Shown: piece after piece, positions 8,475 to 16,798 of the stretch | How positions within the stretch are numbered: position 1 is the first letter of the stretch | Layout: every line of letters begins with the position of its first letter | Origin: Terfezia claveryi | Lineage: Eukaryota > Ascomycota > Pezizomycetes > Pezizales > Pezizaceae | Reading direction: 5' to 3' | DNA: 16,798 nt | Assembly (NCBI GenBank): GCA_015179025.1 | Contig: WHUX01000623.1 | Span: 1-16,798 of the forward strand | Program-made: the position numbers and the translations under genes | Notes under the pieces: generated by a model | What the model saw: only the letters and a program-made list of their open reading frames with translations | Told to the model about the DNA's origin: nothing | Database searches by the model: none

Positions 8475-9555
8475 ATGTCGTTCAATATACGGCGTCCCGG
8501 CAGATACTTTTCCTCAAACAATGCTGCTGGTTCCGCTCCATCCCCTTCGGCAGGGGTTAGTATATCAAGTATACACAAGGTGTTCGATAAATACAGGGGT
8601 AAGTCCAGAGCCAAGTTGTTTGGAGGATGGGGAACCGGTGGAGTCCTATAGGTGATGGACGACTAACATATGAGGGATTCCGTGGTGAACAGAGCGGAAC
8701 GATCCGCAAGATGTTATAAATGTCAACGGCACTATGGCGTATATACAAGGCCTCGGAATGGACCTGGAGGAACCAGCCGTTCTTGCTCTTTGCGAGGCTC
8801 TGAAAGCTCCAACTATGGGTGAATTCTCACGGAATGAGTTTGTCGAAGGATGGAAAAACATGGGGTATACTTCACTTCCCACAAATCAATCTCATACGTT
8901 CAGAATGTTTCTGAATTTGCATTACTCCCATAGGTGTGACACTATCGAGAAGATGCGTGCCAAGATTCCAGAGCTACGGAATAATATCTCCAATGACGAA
9001 GCGACTTTTAAGCGGGTTTATCTCTTCACATACACCTTTGCGCGGCGCCAGGACAGAAGTCGCTACCCCTCGACACAGCAATTGAGTACTGGAAGCTGCT
9101 GTTGGAGAGGAAATGGAACACATATCAATTTATGGATAGAGTTTCTTGAGAAGGAATACAAGAGGTCCATTGCGAAGGATACATGGAATATGCTGTATGA
9201 CTTTATGGACTGTGTAATAATGACCCAGAATTGAAGAGTTATGATGAGGAGGGTATGCATCACTTTTTTTTCTCTTGGGGGGGGAGGAAGGAAGGAACAA
9301 GCTGACCAGTATACTGACTGAATAGGTGCCTGGCCGTCGATCTTGGACTCGTTTGTGGCATTCGTGAGGAGAAAGGCTGGAGGAATATGGATACTTCATA
9401 GAGTGAATATCAGGCAGGCGCTGAGAGTGGGGATAGGGAAAGAGAGTTTGATGATGATGCTGTCGTGGTTGCCTCAAAGGTCCACAGACGGAGGAGGCTC
9501 ACCTGTTTGCATGATGAGGATTACACTGGAGATTTCACTTTGGTTTGAGGTTTGA
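8475..9555 (+). CDS. DCN1: DCN1-like defective-in-cullin-neddylation protein, reading frame interrupted by indels
   Basis: Scaffold-type E3 that helps Ubc12 attach NEDD8/Rub1 to cullins. Exons: 8475-8598, 8693-8864, 8934-9252 and 9326-9555. The introns are 94, 69 and 73 nt; donors GTAAGT, GTATAC, GTATGC; acceptors CAG, TAG, TAG. Start ATG has an excellent context (CACCATGTC). After a short low-complexity N-terminus come IHKVFDKYR, NVNGTMAYIQGLGMDLEEP, LCEALKAPTMGEFSR, EFVEGWKNMGCDTIEKMRAK, FKRVYLFTYTFAR, LDTAIEYWKLLL, LWIEFLEKEYKRSIAKDTWN and AWPSILDSFVAFV. This is the full potentiating-neddylation (cullin-binding) domain. No N-terminal UBA domain is seen, as in the shorter DCN1-like proteins. 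The frame changes near 9050 (one base missing), 9123 (one extra or two missing) and 9216 (one missing). The C-terminal frame after about 9380 is uncertain. Expected product is about 280 aa. Confidence 0.85.
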
Positions 9556-10006
9556 GGCTCGCTGGTTTCATGTTTATGAGGCTGAGCGCGGACTGCCTGC
9601 GGAAGTTGGCGGCTCAAGGCAGAGGTTGTTGCAAGTGGTGGAAGGGGAACAACGAATTTATATGAAGTGCTACGTTGGTGTGGAGCTGGGTAGTGGGGAT
9701 CGGAGGGAGGTTTAGTGCTTTACAGCCTTGTCTGATGCCTCATATTCGGTTATTTTTCTTTTATAGAAATCATTAGTCTGGTTAGAAATCATACAGTGCT
9801 TGAGTCACGTGGCACATCGGTATTATCCGTTGCTCGCACAAAGGGTCGAGGCTACATGCACATCTGAGGTTTGTCGAGCTGGGAGTATTCACCGATATAC
9901 ACATGCGTACCTACTTGTAAGCAGCTGTAAAGGGGGGGGGGAGGCCTTTGGTGCAAGACCAAGCTATACCCAACTCGCCCCGCTGTACCTGCCACCAGAC
10001 GATGCG

Positions 10007-10327
10007 TTACTCTGCACTGACAGGGCCCCAGCCGCCGCAATGCGATAGCATCTCCAACTTGGACCTGTCTCCCATACTGCGAGTTTGCGACAGAATCTCC
10101 AACCGCGGCACGAACGGGATTCGCCCTTGTCTATAAACACCGTACTGTACGTCTGGCCTTTTAGGCTCGTCTTGCCTTCGAGGGGGGAGTTTCAGCAGTT
10201 GCTCGCTGGCGTTTTGGTCGTGCCTGAGCTGGTTAAGCGGCGCAGCTCGTTGAGCCTCAAGGAAATTCTCGAAGGAGTTGTGTGTGTTGGAGGAGCCAGT
10301 GTCAGTACCGGACCGTACACCAAACAT
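10007..10327 (-). CDS. Hypothetical ORF, about 106 aa, unknown function
   Basis: Minus-strand ORF from the ATG at 10327 to the TAA at 10007-10009, hydrophilic throughout. Residues such as SFENFLEAQRAAPLNQL look protein-like, and a charged proline- and arginine-rich stretch follows (KLPPRRQDEPKRP). No domain, signal peptide or membrane helix was recognised. An in-frame stop lies upstream near 10410, so the frame is closed on both sides. It lies in the 5' flank of the protease gene and would be transcribed away from it. No splice sites or known homologue support it, so a chance ORF remains quite possible. Confidence 0.22.
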   Translation of the reverse strand: MFGVRSGTDTGSSNTHNSFENFLEAQRAAPLNQLRHDQNASEQLLKLPPRRQDEPKRPDVQYGVYRQGRIPFVPRLEILSQTRSMGDRSKLEMLSHCGGWGPVSAE

Positions 10328-10378
10328 CTGTGTGTCTGTGTGCCCCAGGGAGGGCTGAAGGTGAGAGGACTGAGACAA

Positions 10379-10406
10379 GGCAAGCCGGACGAGGCAAGCC
10401 GGACGA
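10379..10406 (+). repeat. 14-bp tandem duplication
   Basis: GGCAAGCCGGACGA occurs at 10379-10392 and again, identical, at 10393-10406. It is probably a slippage product. It adds 14 nt, so it would shift any frame crossing it. Confidence 0.85.
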
Positions 10407-10739
10407 GAGGCTCAAGAACCAGAGCGTCATTGGTCCGGGGTCGGAAACAAAATACCAAAGCAGGTACACAAACGTAGAAGTATAAACGTACATCAACCTT
10501 GACTCTCCTATCAGCCTGCCCGTACATATACACCCCATACATCCACACAAAGTCACAGCATCCACACACCGAACCTCCTTTACCTCCCTGCTACTCACCA
10601 GCCGTTCCTCCAACATCAGCCTCAACAAACAATAGCAACATATATACCCCTCTCATCGCAACGTCGACCTTTTAGGCCTCCCCACCCGCCGTCGGCTAGG
10701 CTAGGTCCGGGCCGTCAACAACCCCACCAACAAAAAGCC

Positions 10740-12609
10740 ATGGCCCCGCCCTCCTCCTCCAACATTCTCGTTGCAATACCTCCTCACCACAACCGACCTA
10801 TCTACAATAGTCACAACTATTGCCCTGGTGGTAGTATTGGTTTACGTTTTGCTCACCAATCTCCCTCAATCAGTGTATAATTTCGTACTACTTCTGGAAG
10901 GGTTGGTGGGTTGTTATGGGGATTGATGGGAAGGAGGGGCGGGAGAGGTTGGAGTTGCTGTTTGGTGGGTTGGGGGGAACTCTACGGGAGGAGGAGGAGG
11001 ACGAGGAGTGGAATTTTCAGCAGGTTTGGGGAATCTTTTCTAATAGTATTGGTGTGAAGCAGGGAATGGTGTGCAGTATGGGATGAGGACGGGGGGAATT
11101 ATGAGAGGGAGGATGGATATGCGGCCTCTGGAACCAAGGAAACACATTATCAGAACTCGGTATTGCAAGCGATGGCCAGTCTGACGAGTTGGAGAAGGCA
11201 TTGGATGCGTGGCATACACTCAAGATGAGGATGGGGAGCCGAGGCGGTGGTGCTGAGTTTGAAGGGAATATTAGGGCGCTGAATAGATATGGAAAGCCGC
11301 TCTATGTGCCAGGACTCCTTTCGGGAGGCACGGAGCGAGGGGGGGATTTATAATGAGCAGCAGGATGCACAAGAGTTTTTTCAGAAGGTAACGGCGGGGT
11401 GGAGAGGGAGGTTGCGAAGCTTTGGGAAGGCTGAGGGCGGGTATAAGGGGTTGGGGTTAGGGAGGCGGTGGGGGGATTGAGTATAGGTGGGGATGCGGCT
11501 GATGATAGTAAGGAAGGAGAAAAAGTAGCGAGGGTGGAAAGGAGAAAGTAAGAGAGAAGAGGCCAGCAGTGACCCGCGGAGCGTATACGATGTTGGATTA
11601 AACCAGAGGAATTAGAAAAACCCTTTCCAGGGATGGCGGCACAGAGAGTAGGTTGCTTGAAGTGTGGGTATGTGGAGAAATCCGACTACAGTCGTTCACT
11701 AGCCTCCCCTTGAGCTTGCCATCTGATGTAAGTTTCCCCTGCCCAAGAGGTATATAATTCATCATATCGGCTGACGGTCTACATACGAGTGCACGCTTGA
11801 GGAATGCTCGCTGAATACACCCTCATCGAACATATTCCCCAAGTTGATTGTGACAAATGTACACTCCTCTACCACCGATCCCGACTCTTAAACCTGCTCG
11901 AAAATCTCCCCTCTCCTCATCTCCCACATCTTTTTTTTGAAGGAAACCTTGAGTAATAGACTCGAAATAGTCAATCAAGCTATCTCGAAGATGATTTCTC
12001 GCCAGAGGTGTTTGAAACTTGCTTTGCCCAAGGGCAGGGTTGGTGTGAAAAACGAAACAAACGATGATTGCGAGCCGCCAAAGGTGCTCGTGTTTCATTT
12101 GAATCGAGCCAGTTTGATATACATAGTGGGTTGTGAGGAAGAATTTTGCGGGGTGAAGGTGCCGTTGGTTGGATATTGGGGCTGTTCCGGGCGTGGTTGT
12201 GAGGGTGAGGAGTGGGGGTAGATCCGGCGAAACCGATTTCTGGTAATGGAATGGAGGAGGGGTGGAAAGTGGTGGGGGGTTGTATGAACTGAAAGGATTG
12301 GTGGCGCATTATGGTGGACATCATAATGGGCATTATATCTGCTATCGTAAGACGGGAAAGAGGTGGTGGAAGATTAGTGATCATCAGGTTTACAGGGTTA
12401 TGGCAGCGGAGGTGGGGGTAATGAATGGGTTTATGGCGTTTTATGAGAGGGTGGTTGATGAGGAGGCGTTGGGTGGGTGGAGGAGAAGGAGGGAGAAGGA
12501 GAAGGAGCTGGCTAGGGAGGTGGCTAGGATGAGAGGGTGTTGGTGGCCGGACGGAAGGAGGGGGAGTTGGGGCTGGAGGTGCCTAGAGCCGGGGGCGTGG
12601 GCATCCTAG
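10740..12609 (+). CDS. UBP1: Membrane-anchored ubiquitin-specific protease (Ubp1/USP30-like), frame repeatedly interrupted and catalytic Cys codon damaged
   Basis: Deubiquitinating cysteine protease (peptidase C19). Start ATG at 10740-10742 has an ideal context (GCCATGG). A membrane helix (TIVTTIALVVVLVYVLLTNL, about 10807-10866) follows, then IDGKEGRERLELLFGGLG. The Cys-box region reads GLWNQGNT / YQNSVLQAMASL. Later blocks are NEQQDAQEFFQK, two zinc-ribbon CxxC pairs (VGCLKCGY near 11650, DCDKCTLLYHRSRLL near 11850), PPKVLVFHLNR, and the His box YELKGLVAHYGGHHNGHYIC with WWKISDHQ and GFMAFYERV (12280-12450). One likely intron follows LPSD at 11729 (GTAAGT, GGCTGACGG, ending near 11789). Order and motifs fit Ubp1/USP30 proteins. 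The frame changes at least eight times by 1-2 nt. At 11147 only T remains where the catalytic TGY codon should stand. As written, no active enzyme can be made. Symbol is tentative. Confidence 0.75.
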
Positions 12610-12888
12610 GGAAGGCTGGGTGTGGGTGTGGGTGCAGGCGTGGGGGGACTGGGTTGGGGCTGAGTCTAGGTAAGGAAGTTTGGTAGTGATAGTGATGTTG
12701 ATGCTGTATTGATGGGCTGGGAGTAGGGACGTTGATGGCGAGGCTAGGAAGGAGAGGGTGGGAACTTGATGTGGGTGTGGGTGTGGGTGAGGTAAAAGAG
12801 GAGGCGGAGGCGGTGAAGGAGGAGAAAAATAGCGAAGGCTACCATTGGATTCCGACTCGGCACTACCAGCGGCTGGACCGTTGACACG
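12610..12888. other. G-rich stretch after the protease, possibly C-terminal coding
   Basis: This stretch has many G-tracts, including GGGTGTGGGTGTGGG at 12618-12632 and GTGGGTGTGGGTGTGGGTG near 12771-12788. Near 12790-12880 one frame encodes acidic and lysine-rich residues (VKEEAEAVKEEKNSEGYHW). It may be a disordered tail of the protease continued through more frame breaks. It is too uncertain to join. Confidence 0.3.
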
Positions 12889-13209
12889 GTGGAAGCAGTG
12901 TCAGTAATTACGACAGATACAGAGAAGCATGATCAGACGCCCCAGATGATAGAAAATAAGACAGAAAAAGAGAAAGAGACGCAAAAGGAGAAAGCGCAGT
13001 TACCATCTCCATTGGAGGGCGGGGAAGAGAGAGTTAAATTTGATATAAGGGTAAATACGACTGCCAATGGTGCTGTTATAGCAGTGATGAATGTTGTTGG
13101 GAAGGAGGAAGATACTAAAGCTAGGCCACCAACACCCCCAGCAGCACAAACATCAAGATCACCAACACCGCCGGGAATAAAGAGGGCGAAGAAAGGGCAG
13201 GAGGGGTAG
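12889..13209 (+). CDS. Low-complexity ORF, probable disordered C-terminal tail of the protease or a hypothetical gene
   Basis: The open frame, about 106 codons, opens with GTG rather than ATG and is open further upstream to about 12844. This suggests it is the continuation of a larger protein, not an independent gene. It is rich in Lys, Glu, Thr and Pro, with TEKEKETQKEKAQ, then VKFDIRVNTTANGAVIAV, and two similar proline patches (PPTPPAAQTSRSPTPPGIKR) before a basic end at TAG 13207-13209. No domain was recognised. The position right after the USP His box and the charged composition fit a disordered C-terminal extension. Confidence 0.3.
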   Translation: MEAVSVITTDTEKHDQTPQMIENKTEKEKETQKEKAQLPSPLEGGEERVKFDIRVNTTANGAVIAVMNVVGKEEDTKARPPTPPAAQTSRSPTPPGIKRAKKGQEG

Positions 13210-15023
13210 TGTGAATGGGGAGCGCGCCTGCGCCCTGTCGATGGTAAGGAGGAGGGGGGGAAAGTGGTATTGGTGAATTAGCAGGGTGGGAGGAAGGAAC
13301 CTAATAGTAGTTTTCTATGAGAGATTTGCACGTTTTGGCGTTTGTGTGTTTGCTTTTGGTTTTTTGGGTTTGGCTTGAATAGGTCCTCCCGTGAGGTCGA
13401 GGCTAAGGAATTTGTTTTGCGTTGCGTTCTGCGTTTGCGTTTGCGTTTGAGATATTTTAAGCGATGGCTCGGTAAAAGGGGTTAATGATATCTACTTATT
13501 TCTCCTAGAAGGAATCAATGAACTGAGAATTTTGGTTGATTATCAATACTGATGGTTACTGGTGACAACATCTTGAAGAGATGGGTTTTTCGTAAAATAT
13601 GCGTCCGTTAATGAAATCGGGAACAGGGTTTACGGGCATGGGTAGAAGTTGGGTTACTTTGAGTTTCTAATGATAGGCAGTGGTGATGATAGTAGAGGTT
13701 AGGCATGATAGGAAGTGAGTTGGGTTTACCCCTCAATTGAAGGTTGGAGGACTGTGTTGTGGATCGGGATGAGATAGGCGCGGTCATAGGCGGGATCTGA
13801 GTGGAGTAGGGAGGATATGAGGGATTATTTCGATGCTAATATACGTAGAGGGGAATAGAGCAGTGATGTTGGTAGAGTTGCTTGAAGTTGACTGGGTGTG
13901 GAAGAGGGAGAGCGGTTACTCTGAATCGAAGGTGTGGAGTTTTGTGGCTGGGTTCGTCTTCTTTGGAGAGCGGCTCGCAGATGGAAGTAATAGAGGCAGC
14001 GAGGATGCTCCTGGTTGGCTGGATTAAATTGGGTTTGGTGAGGTGGGATGGGTGAGGGGGAAAGCGCTGGGGTTACCCTGAGCTAAGCTCTGCTGCTACG
14101 GAATCAACGGAACCAGAGTATCCCGATCGACAGATATTGAAGTACCTGGGGACTTATAGATTACAGGTAAAAGATACAATGGAGGTCCGCGGTGGGGTGG
14201 ATAGGTGTGGGTATAGAGTTTGGGGAATGTGAAGAAATAGAGCGTAATGATAGAGGCCTATGCACCTACAGCTATGAGACGAAAAAGAGTGGGTAGTACA
14301 TTGAATCGGCCTAAGTGGGGGGAGGGGGTTGAAATGAGATCGGTAACGAGGGCTGGAGGTAAATATGGTGTCGACGGTCAACTGATCACTGTAAGGGGAT
14401 GTTGATCTTCGGAGATTAACCACAACCACGTGCGGGATAGGCCATCATATCATGCAAGGTATGACAGGTATAGAGGTTATGTCAACATGGACCAACCGGG
14501 AAATAAATAGACAAAGAGGCTCCCGATCCCAACACCTATTTTTTATTTTTATTTTTTTTATTTCTTTTTTTTCCCTGGGTATATATTTATATTATCGCAA
14601 ACTTTGAATCTCTGTGCTACCTACAGTACATAAATGGAGAGATTGACAAATCCCCTTCTTAGGTACTTAGTAAGGTATCCTGTGAAACGCCATATACCTC
14701 AGGTATTAAAATATGTATATCTATATATATACATACAAGCGTTAAACTCAACATCGACCCGTGGCCACCCCACGCTTAATATGCCATGCCCACGCTTTAA
14801 CAATGTGCATCCGGATCCCCAATGCCTTTCAGTTTCCTTCCCCCCCCCCCCACCTCTTTGCCTTGTACAAACCCCAGAAACCCCGCGGTTGAAACCTAAA
14901 GTAACCATATATATAATAATTATTGCAACTGTTACTACTACACTACTATAAAAAAGTATTTACTTGTAACATTTCATTCGATTTTCTTTACCTCCACCCC
15001 TACTCTGACCAAAAATATCTAAC

Positions 15024-15042
15024 TTTTTTTTTTTTTTTTTTT
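15024..15042 (+). repeat. Poly(T) tract, 19 nt
   Basis: Uninterrupted T run in the low-complexity intergenic block, close to other T- and A-rich runs. Confidence 0.9.
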
Positions 15043-15093
15043 CTTTACTTCTACTTCAAATAATTCCCGTACAGTAAATACGAAGAACTACAA

Positions 15094-15123
15094 CACCACC
15101 ACCACCACCACCACCACCACCAC
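15094..15123 (+). repeat. (CAC)10 microsatellite
   Basis: Ten perfect CAC units, followed at 15140-15149 by a short interrupted CCA tract. It is likely length-variable between strains. Confidence 0.92.
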
Positions 15124-15168
15124 TACCTAGTACAGTACTACCACCACCAAAAGTCCATAGTTGGGGGG

Positions 15169-15322
15169 AAAAAAAAAAAAAAAATATAAAATAAAAAATA
15201 TAAATATTGGTAAAACAAAAACAAAAAACAAAAACAAAAACAAAACAAACAAAAAATAAATCCAACAACCGTTTTCCCCATAAACAAGTCAAAAAAAAAA
15301 ATTTATATATATATATATATAT
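15169..15322 (+). repeat. A-rich low complexity: poly(A), CAAAAA-type units and (TA)n
   Basis: A 16-nt A run (15169-15184) is followed by AATATAAA-like sequence. Irregular CAAAAA/CAAAA units run from 15213 to 15256, another A run lies near 15291-15301, and an alternating TA tract of 19 nt spans 15304-15322. Confidence 0.85.
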
Positions 15323-15723
15323 CCCCCCTTCCCCACCCCTCCCCCTCCCTCCTCCTTTCACCCAATACAAACGTCTCTCCCAACCAATCCGAACCCCTGA
15401 CCCCCTCCCCTAACAAATCTTAATGCTGATCCCCCTCTCCCGCCACATATGTAACTAACCTAATGGTAAAGACCTATCCCACTACCTAGATAGACTACCT
15501 AGACTACCAGTACCTACTTACTTTGCTTATCGCCAGCCTTCTCTCGTATCGATATCGCTAACCCAACCCAACCCTCCCCATCCATCTCTCTCACAGCAAC
15601 AAGCAAACTGAGACATCATCATCATCACCTGACATAGAAAAGCATACGTTTACGTAGGTAGTCTGGTTGCACAACCTCTCGTAGAGATCCATCTCATGTC
15701 TCACAATCTGAAACCAACTCTTT

Positions 15724-15739
15724 GGGGGGGGGGGGGGGG
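15724..15739 (+). repeat. Poly(G) tract, 16 nt
   Basis: Sixteen consecutive G bases between TTT and AAAA. Long G runs are hard to sequence, so the true length is uncertain. Confidence 0.9.
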
Positions 15740-15876
15740 AAAACATACAAACAACCCCATGTCTATTCTGCTGCTAAAATATATGCTTTTTTTTGCTCTA
15801 CTTCCCAGGCTACGTATGTTTGTAGGTCGTTGGGTTGTATGTATGTCTCAACTTCAATTTCCCTCCCCTCCCCCCC

Positions 15877-15902
15877 AAAAAAAAAAAAAAAAAAAAAAAA
15901 AA
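15877..15902 (+). repeat. Poly(A) tract, 26 nt, after a C-rich block
   Basis: Twenty-six consecutive A bases preceded by CCCTCCCCTCCCCCC. It could be the A-tail of a retroposed sequence, but nothing upstream resembles a LINE or SINE and no target-site duplication was identified. Confidence 0.85.
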
Positions 15903-16314
15903 CCAAACTTCCCACTACTGTATGGACTCAGAGCATTCCAGGTAGAAAACACTAAATATTCCCCTAGAATCCTCTTCCCACATCACTCAAATCAGATTCA
16001 CTCGTGAGGCACTGCAGTAAAGTGTGTATGTATGTGATTAATCCAGTCATTCTCATTTCATTTCGTCATAGGTCATTAAAGTCATCAGAATCATAAATCC
16101 CAAAATATCAACGCCGTAATTATTCCCCTCAGCCGTACCCAGTGTCCAGTACCTAGTACCCCAGCCTTCCAACTTTCTATGTTCCCAGTGTTCCCCCTTT
16201 GCCTTGCTCACTAAGAACTCTCAAATTAAAAAAATTATAAGCAAAAGACACCAGTTGTCCCAATGCAAAAACACGAGGAAACCCCATAAAAGCCCACCAC
16301 CGGGTATTGTATGC

Positions 16315-16333
16315 AAAAAAAAAAAAAAAAAAA
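16315..16333 (+). repeat. Poly(A) tract, 19 nt
   Basis: Uninterrupted A run just beyond the 3' end of the minus-strand gene at the right edge (a T run in that gene's orientation). Confidence 0.9.
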
Positions 16334-16389
16334 CACCGTGTAGTTACCCAAAACAAAACAAAAGCAGCTAGCCAACCATTTTGGTACAC

Positions 16390-16737
16390 CTATAAACACA
16401 AGAAATACCCAAAAGATCCCAAAAAAACTGAAAGCCGCTTAATCAGTTCCATACTGAACATACTTGCTAACCGCAAAGCCCCTGGTTCGATTGTCCTCCT
16501 CTTCCTCCTTCTCCTCTCCTCCTGCTCCCTGTAGTAGACATCTCCCTCTGACTCCTCCGCAGATTCGTAGTAGTCGTAAGCAATGCAGAAGCTCGCCTCA
16601 TCTGAGAACCGAGTCTTCCTTGAAGATGCAGATGAGCTAGTCACATTGCTAGCAGTATCGAGCTGGTAATCAGCCAAATATCCCTTTTCCCTAGACTCAG
16701 TAAAGTCTTCATTGCATGTGGTGCAGTGCCTATATAG
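16390..16737 (-). CDS. Unrecognised protein, C-terminal part (partial at right edge)
   Basis: Minus-strand frame open from 16737 down to TAG at 16390-16392. It has no convincing ATG at its 5' end, and an acceptor-like TATAG lies at 16730-16734, so it is probably a downstream exon of a gene extending beyond the window. Visible features are a CxxC pair near the start (RHCTTCNEDF), a serine-rich stretch (TASNVTSSSASSRK), an acidic tyrosine-containing patch (YDYYESAEESEGDVYYRE) and a basic cluster that could be a nuclear localisation signal (EERRRRKRR). A possible further intron starts at GTATGT near 16461, with CTGAT branch and TATAG acceptor near 16389. If real, it would replace the hydrophobic last residues. 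The family was not recognised. Confidence 0.42.
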   Translation of the reverse strand, partial: LYRHCTTCNEDFTESREKGYLADYQLDTASNVTSSSASSRKTRFSDEASFCIAYDYYESAEESEGDVYYREQEERRRRKRRTIEPGALRLASMFSMELIKRLSVFLGSFGYFLCL

Positions 16738-16798
16738 CTATGAGCAGATGGGTTCTTGGAGACGCTGCTGTAGCGGAGAGAATCCTGCTCGCTGTGTT

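Larger units (their letters stand above)
9556..10739. other. Intergenic region DCN1 to ubiquitin protease
   Basis: About 1.2 kb with the DCN1 3' end (T-rich near 9750-9780), a G-run at 9931-9941, a 14-bp tandem duplication (10379-10406) and a C-rich stretch before the protease start. An ATATATACC near 10636, about 105 bp before the ATG, is a weak TATA candidate. One minus-strand ORF is listed separately. Nothing else was recognised. Confidence 0.4.
13210..16389. other. 3.2-kb gene-poor, low-complexity intergenic region
   Basis: No convincing coding sequence or RNA gene was found. Up to about 14500 the plus strand is G- and T-rich, with GCGTTT repeated three times at 13431-13448. From about 14530 onward it is dominated by A, T and C runs, microsatellites and CCTAGGTA-like words (for example 15483-15525). 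Short ORFs here are translations of simple repeats. It may hold two convergent 3' ends, those of the protease and of the minus-strand gene at the right. Confidence 0.5.

Noticed and set aside
5960..12609. Programmed ribosomal frameshifting as explanation of the broken frames
   Set aside because: The breaks are too many, go in both directions and share no slippery motif or downstream structure. It is also not known for mL67, DCN1 or Ubp1.
15800..15902. Poly(A) 26 as the tail of a retroposon
   Set aside because: There is no reverse-transcriptase remnant, no polymerase III promoter boxes and no flanking direct repeat. Several similar runs nearby point to simple slippage.
15056..15955. ORFs of 77-104 codons in the low-complexity block
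   Set aside because: They are translations of (CAC)n, poly(A), (TA)n and poly(G) runs, giving repeated Gly, Lys and Ile-Tyr residues.
1..16798. CRISPR array, prokaryotic operon or phage features
   Set aside because: Spliceosomal introns, fungal gene families and the absence of spaced direct repeats show this is eukaryotic nuclear DNA.

Overview
The window looks like nuclear DNA of a filamentous ascomycete (Pezizomycotina). The genes are split by short introns of 51-94 nt with GT..AG ends and CTRAY-like branch sites. One gene is the fungus-specific mitoribosomal protein mL67/Mhr1. Intergenic DNA is full of homopolymers, microsatellites and CCTAGGTA-like words. The species cannot be read from the sequence.

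Layout. 1-1194 (-): N-terminal third of the mitofusin-type GTPase Fzo1, running off the left edge. 2043-3902: an element with about 545-bp, roughly 97% identical inverted arms, flanked by TA and carrying no recognisable transposase. 4366-5491 (+): HEM3, porphobilinogen deaminase, intact with three exons. 5960-6770 (+): MHR1/mL67. 8475-9555 (+): a DCN1-like cullin neddylation factor. 10740-12609 (+): a membrane-anchored ubiquitin-specific protease of the Ubp1/USP30 type, with a possible C-terminal tail to 13209. 13210-16389: gene-poor, low-complexity DNA. 16390-16737 (-): the 3' part of an unrecognised gene that enters from the right edge.

The genes do not form a pathway. FZO1 and MHR1 act in mitochondria, and HEM3 works in heme synthesis. 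DCN1 and the protease belong to ubiquitin/NEDD8 biology. Their adjacency is ordinary fungal gene order as far as can be told.

The main oddities are these. MHR1, DCN1 and the protease are each recognisable only by changing reading frame several times at 1-2 nt indels, while FZO1 and HEM3 over about 2 kb of coding sequence show no break. In the protease one break falls exactly on the catalytic cysteine codon. GC skew changes sign inside HEM3, MHR1 and the protease: 5' parts are C-rich and 3' parts G-rich on the coding strand. The inverted-arm element contains nested repeats and may be an uncharacterised TA-targeting non-autonomous family. No tRNA, rRNA or CRISPR array was seen.
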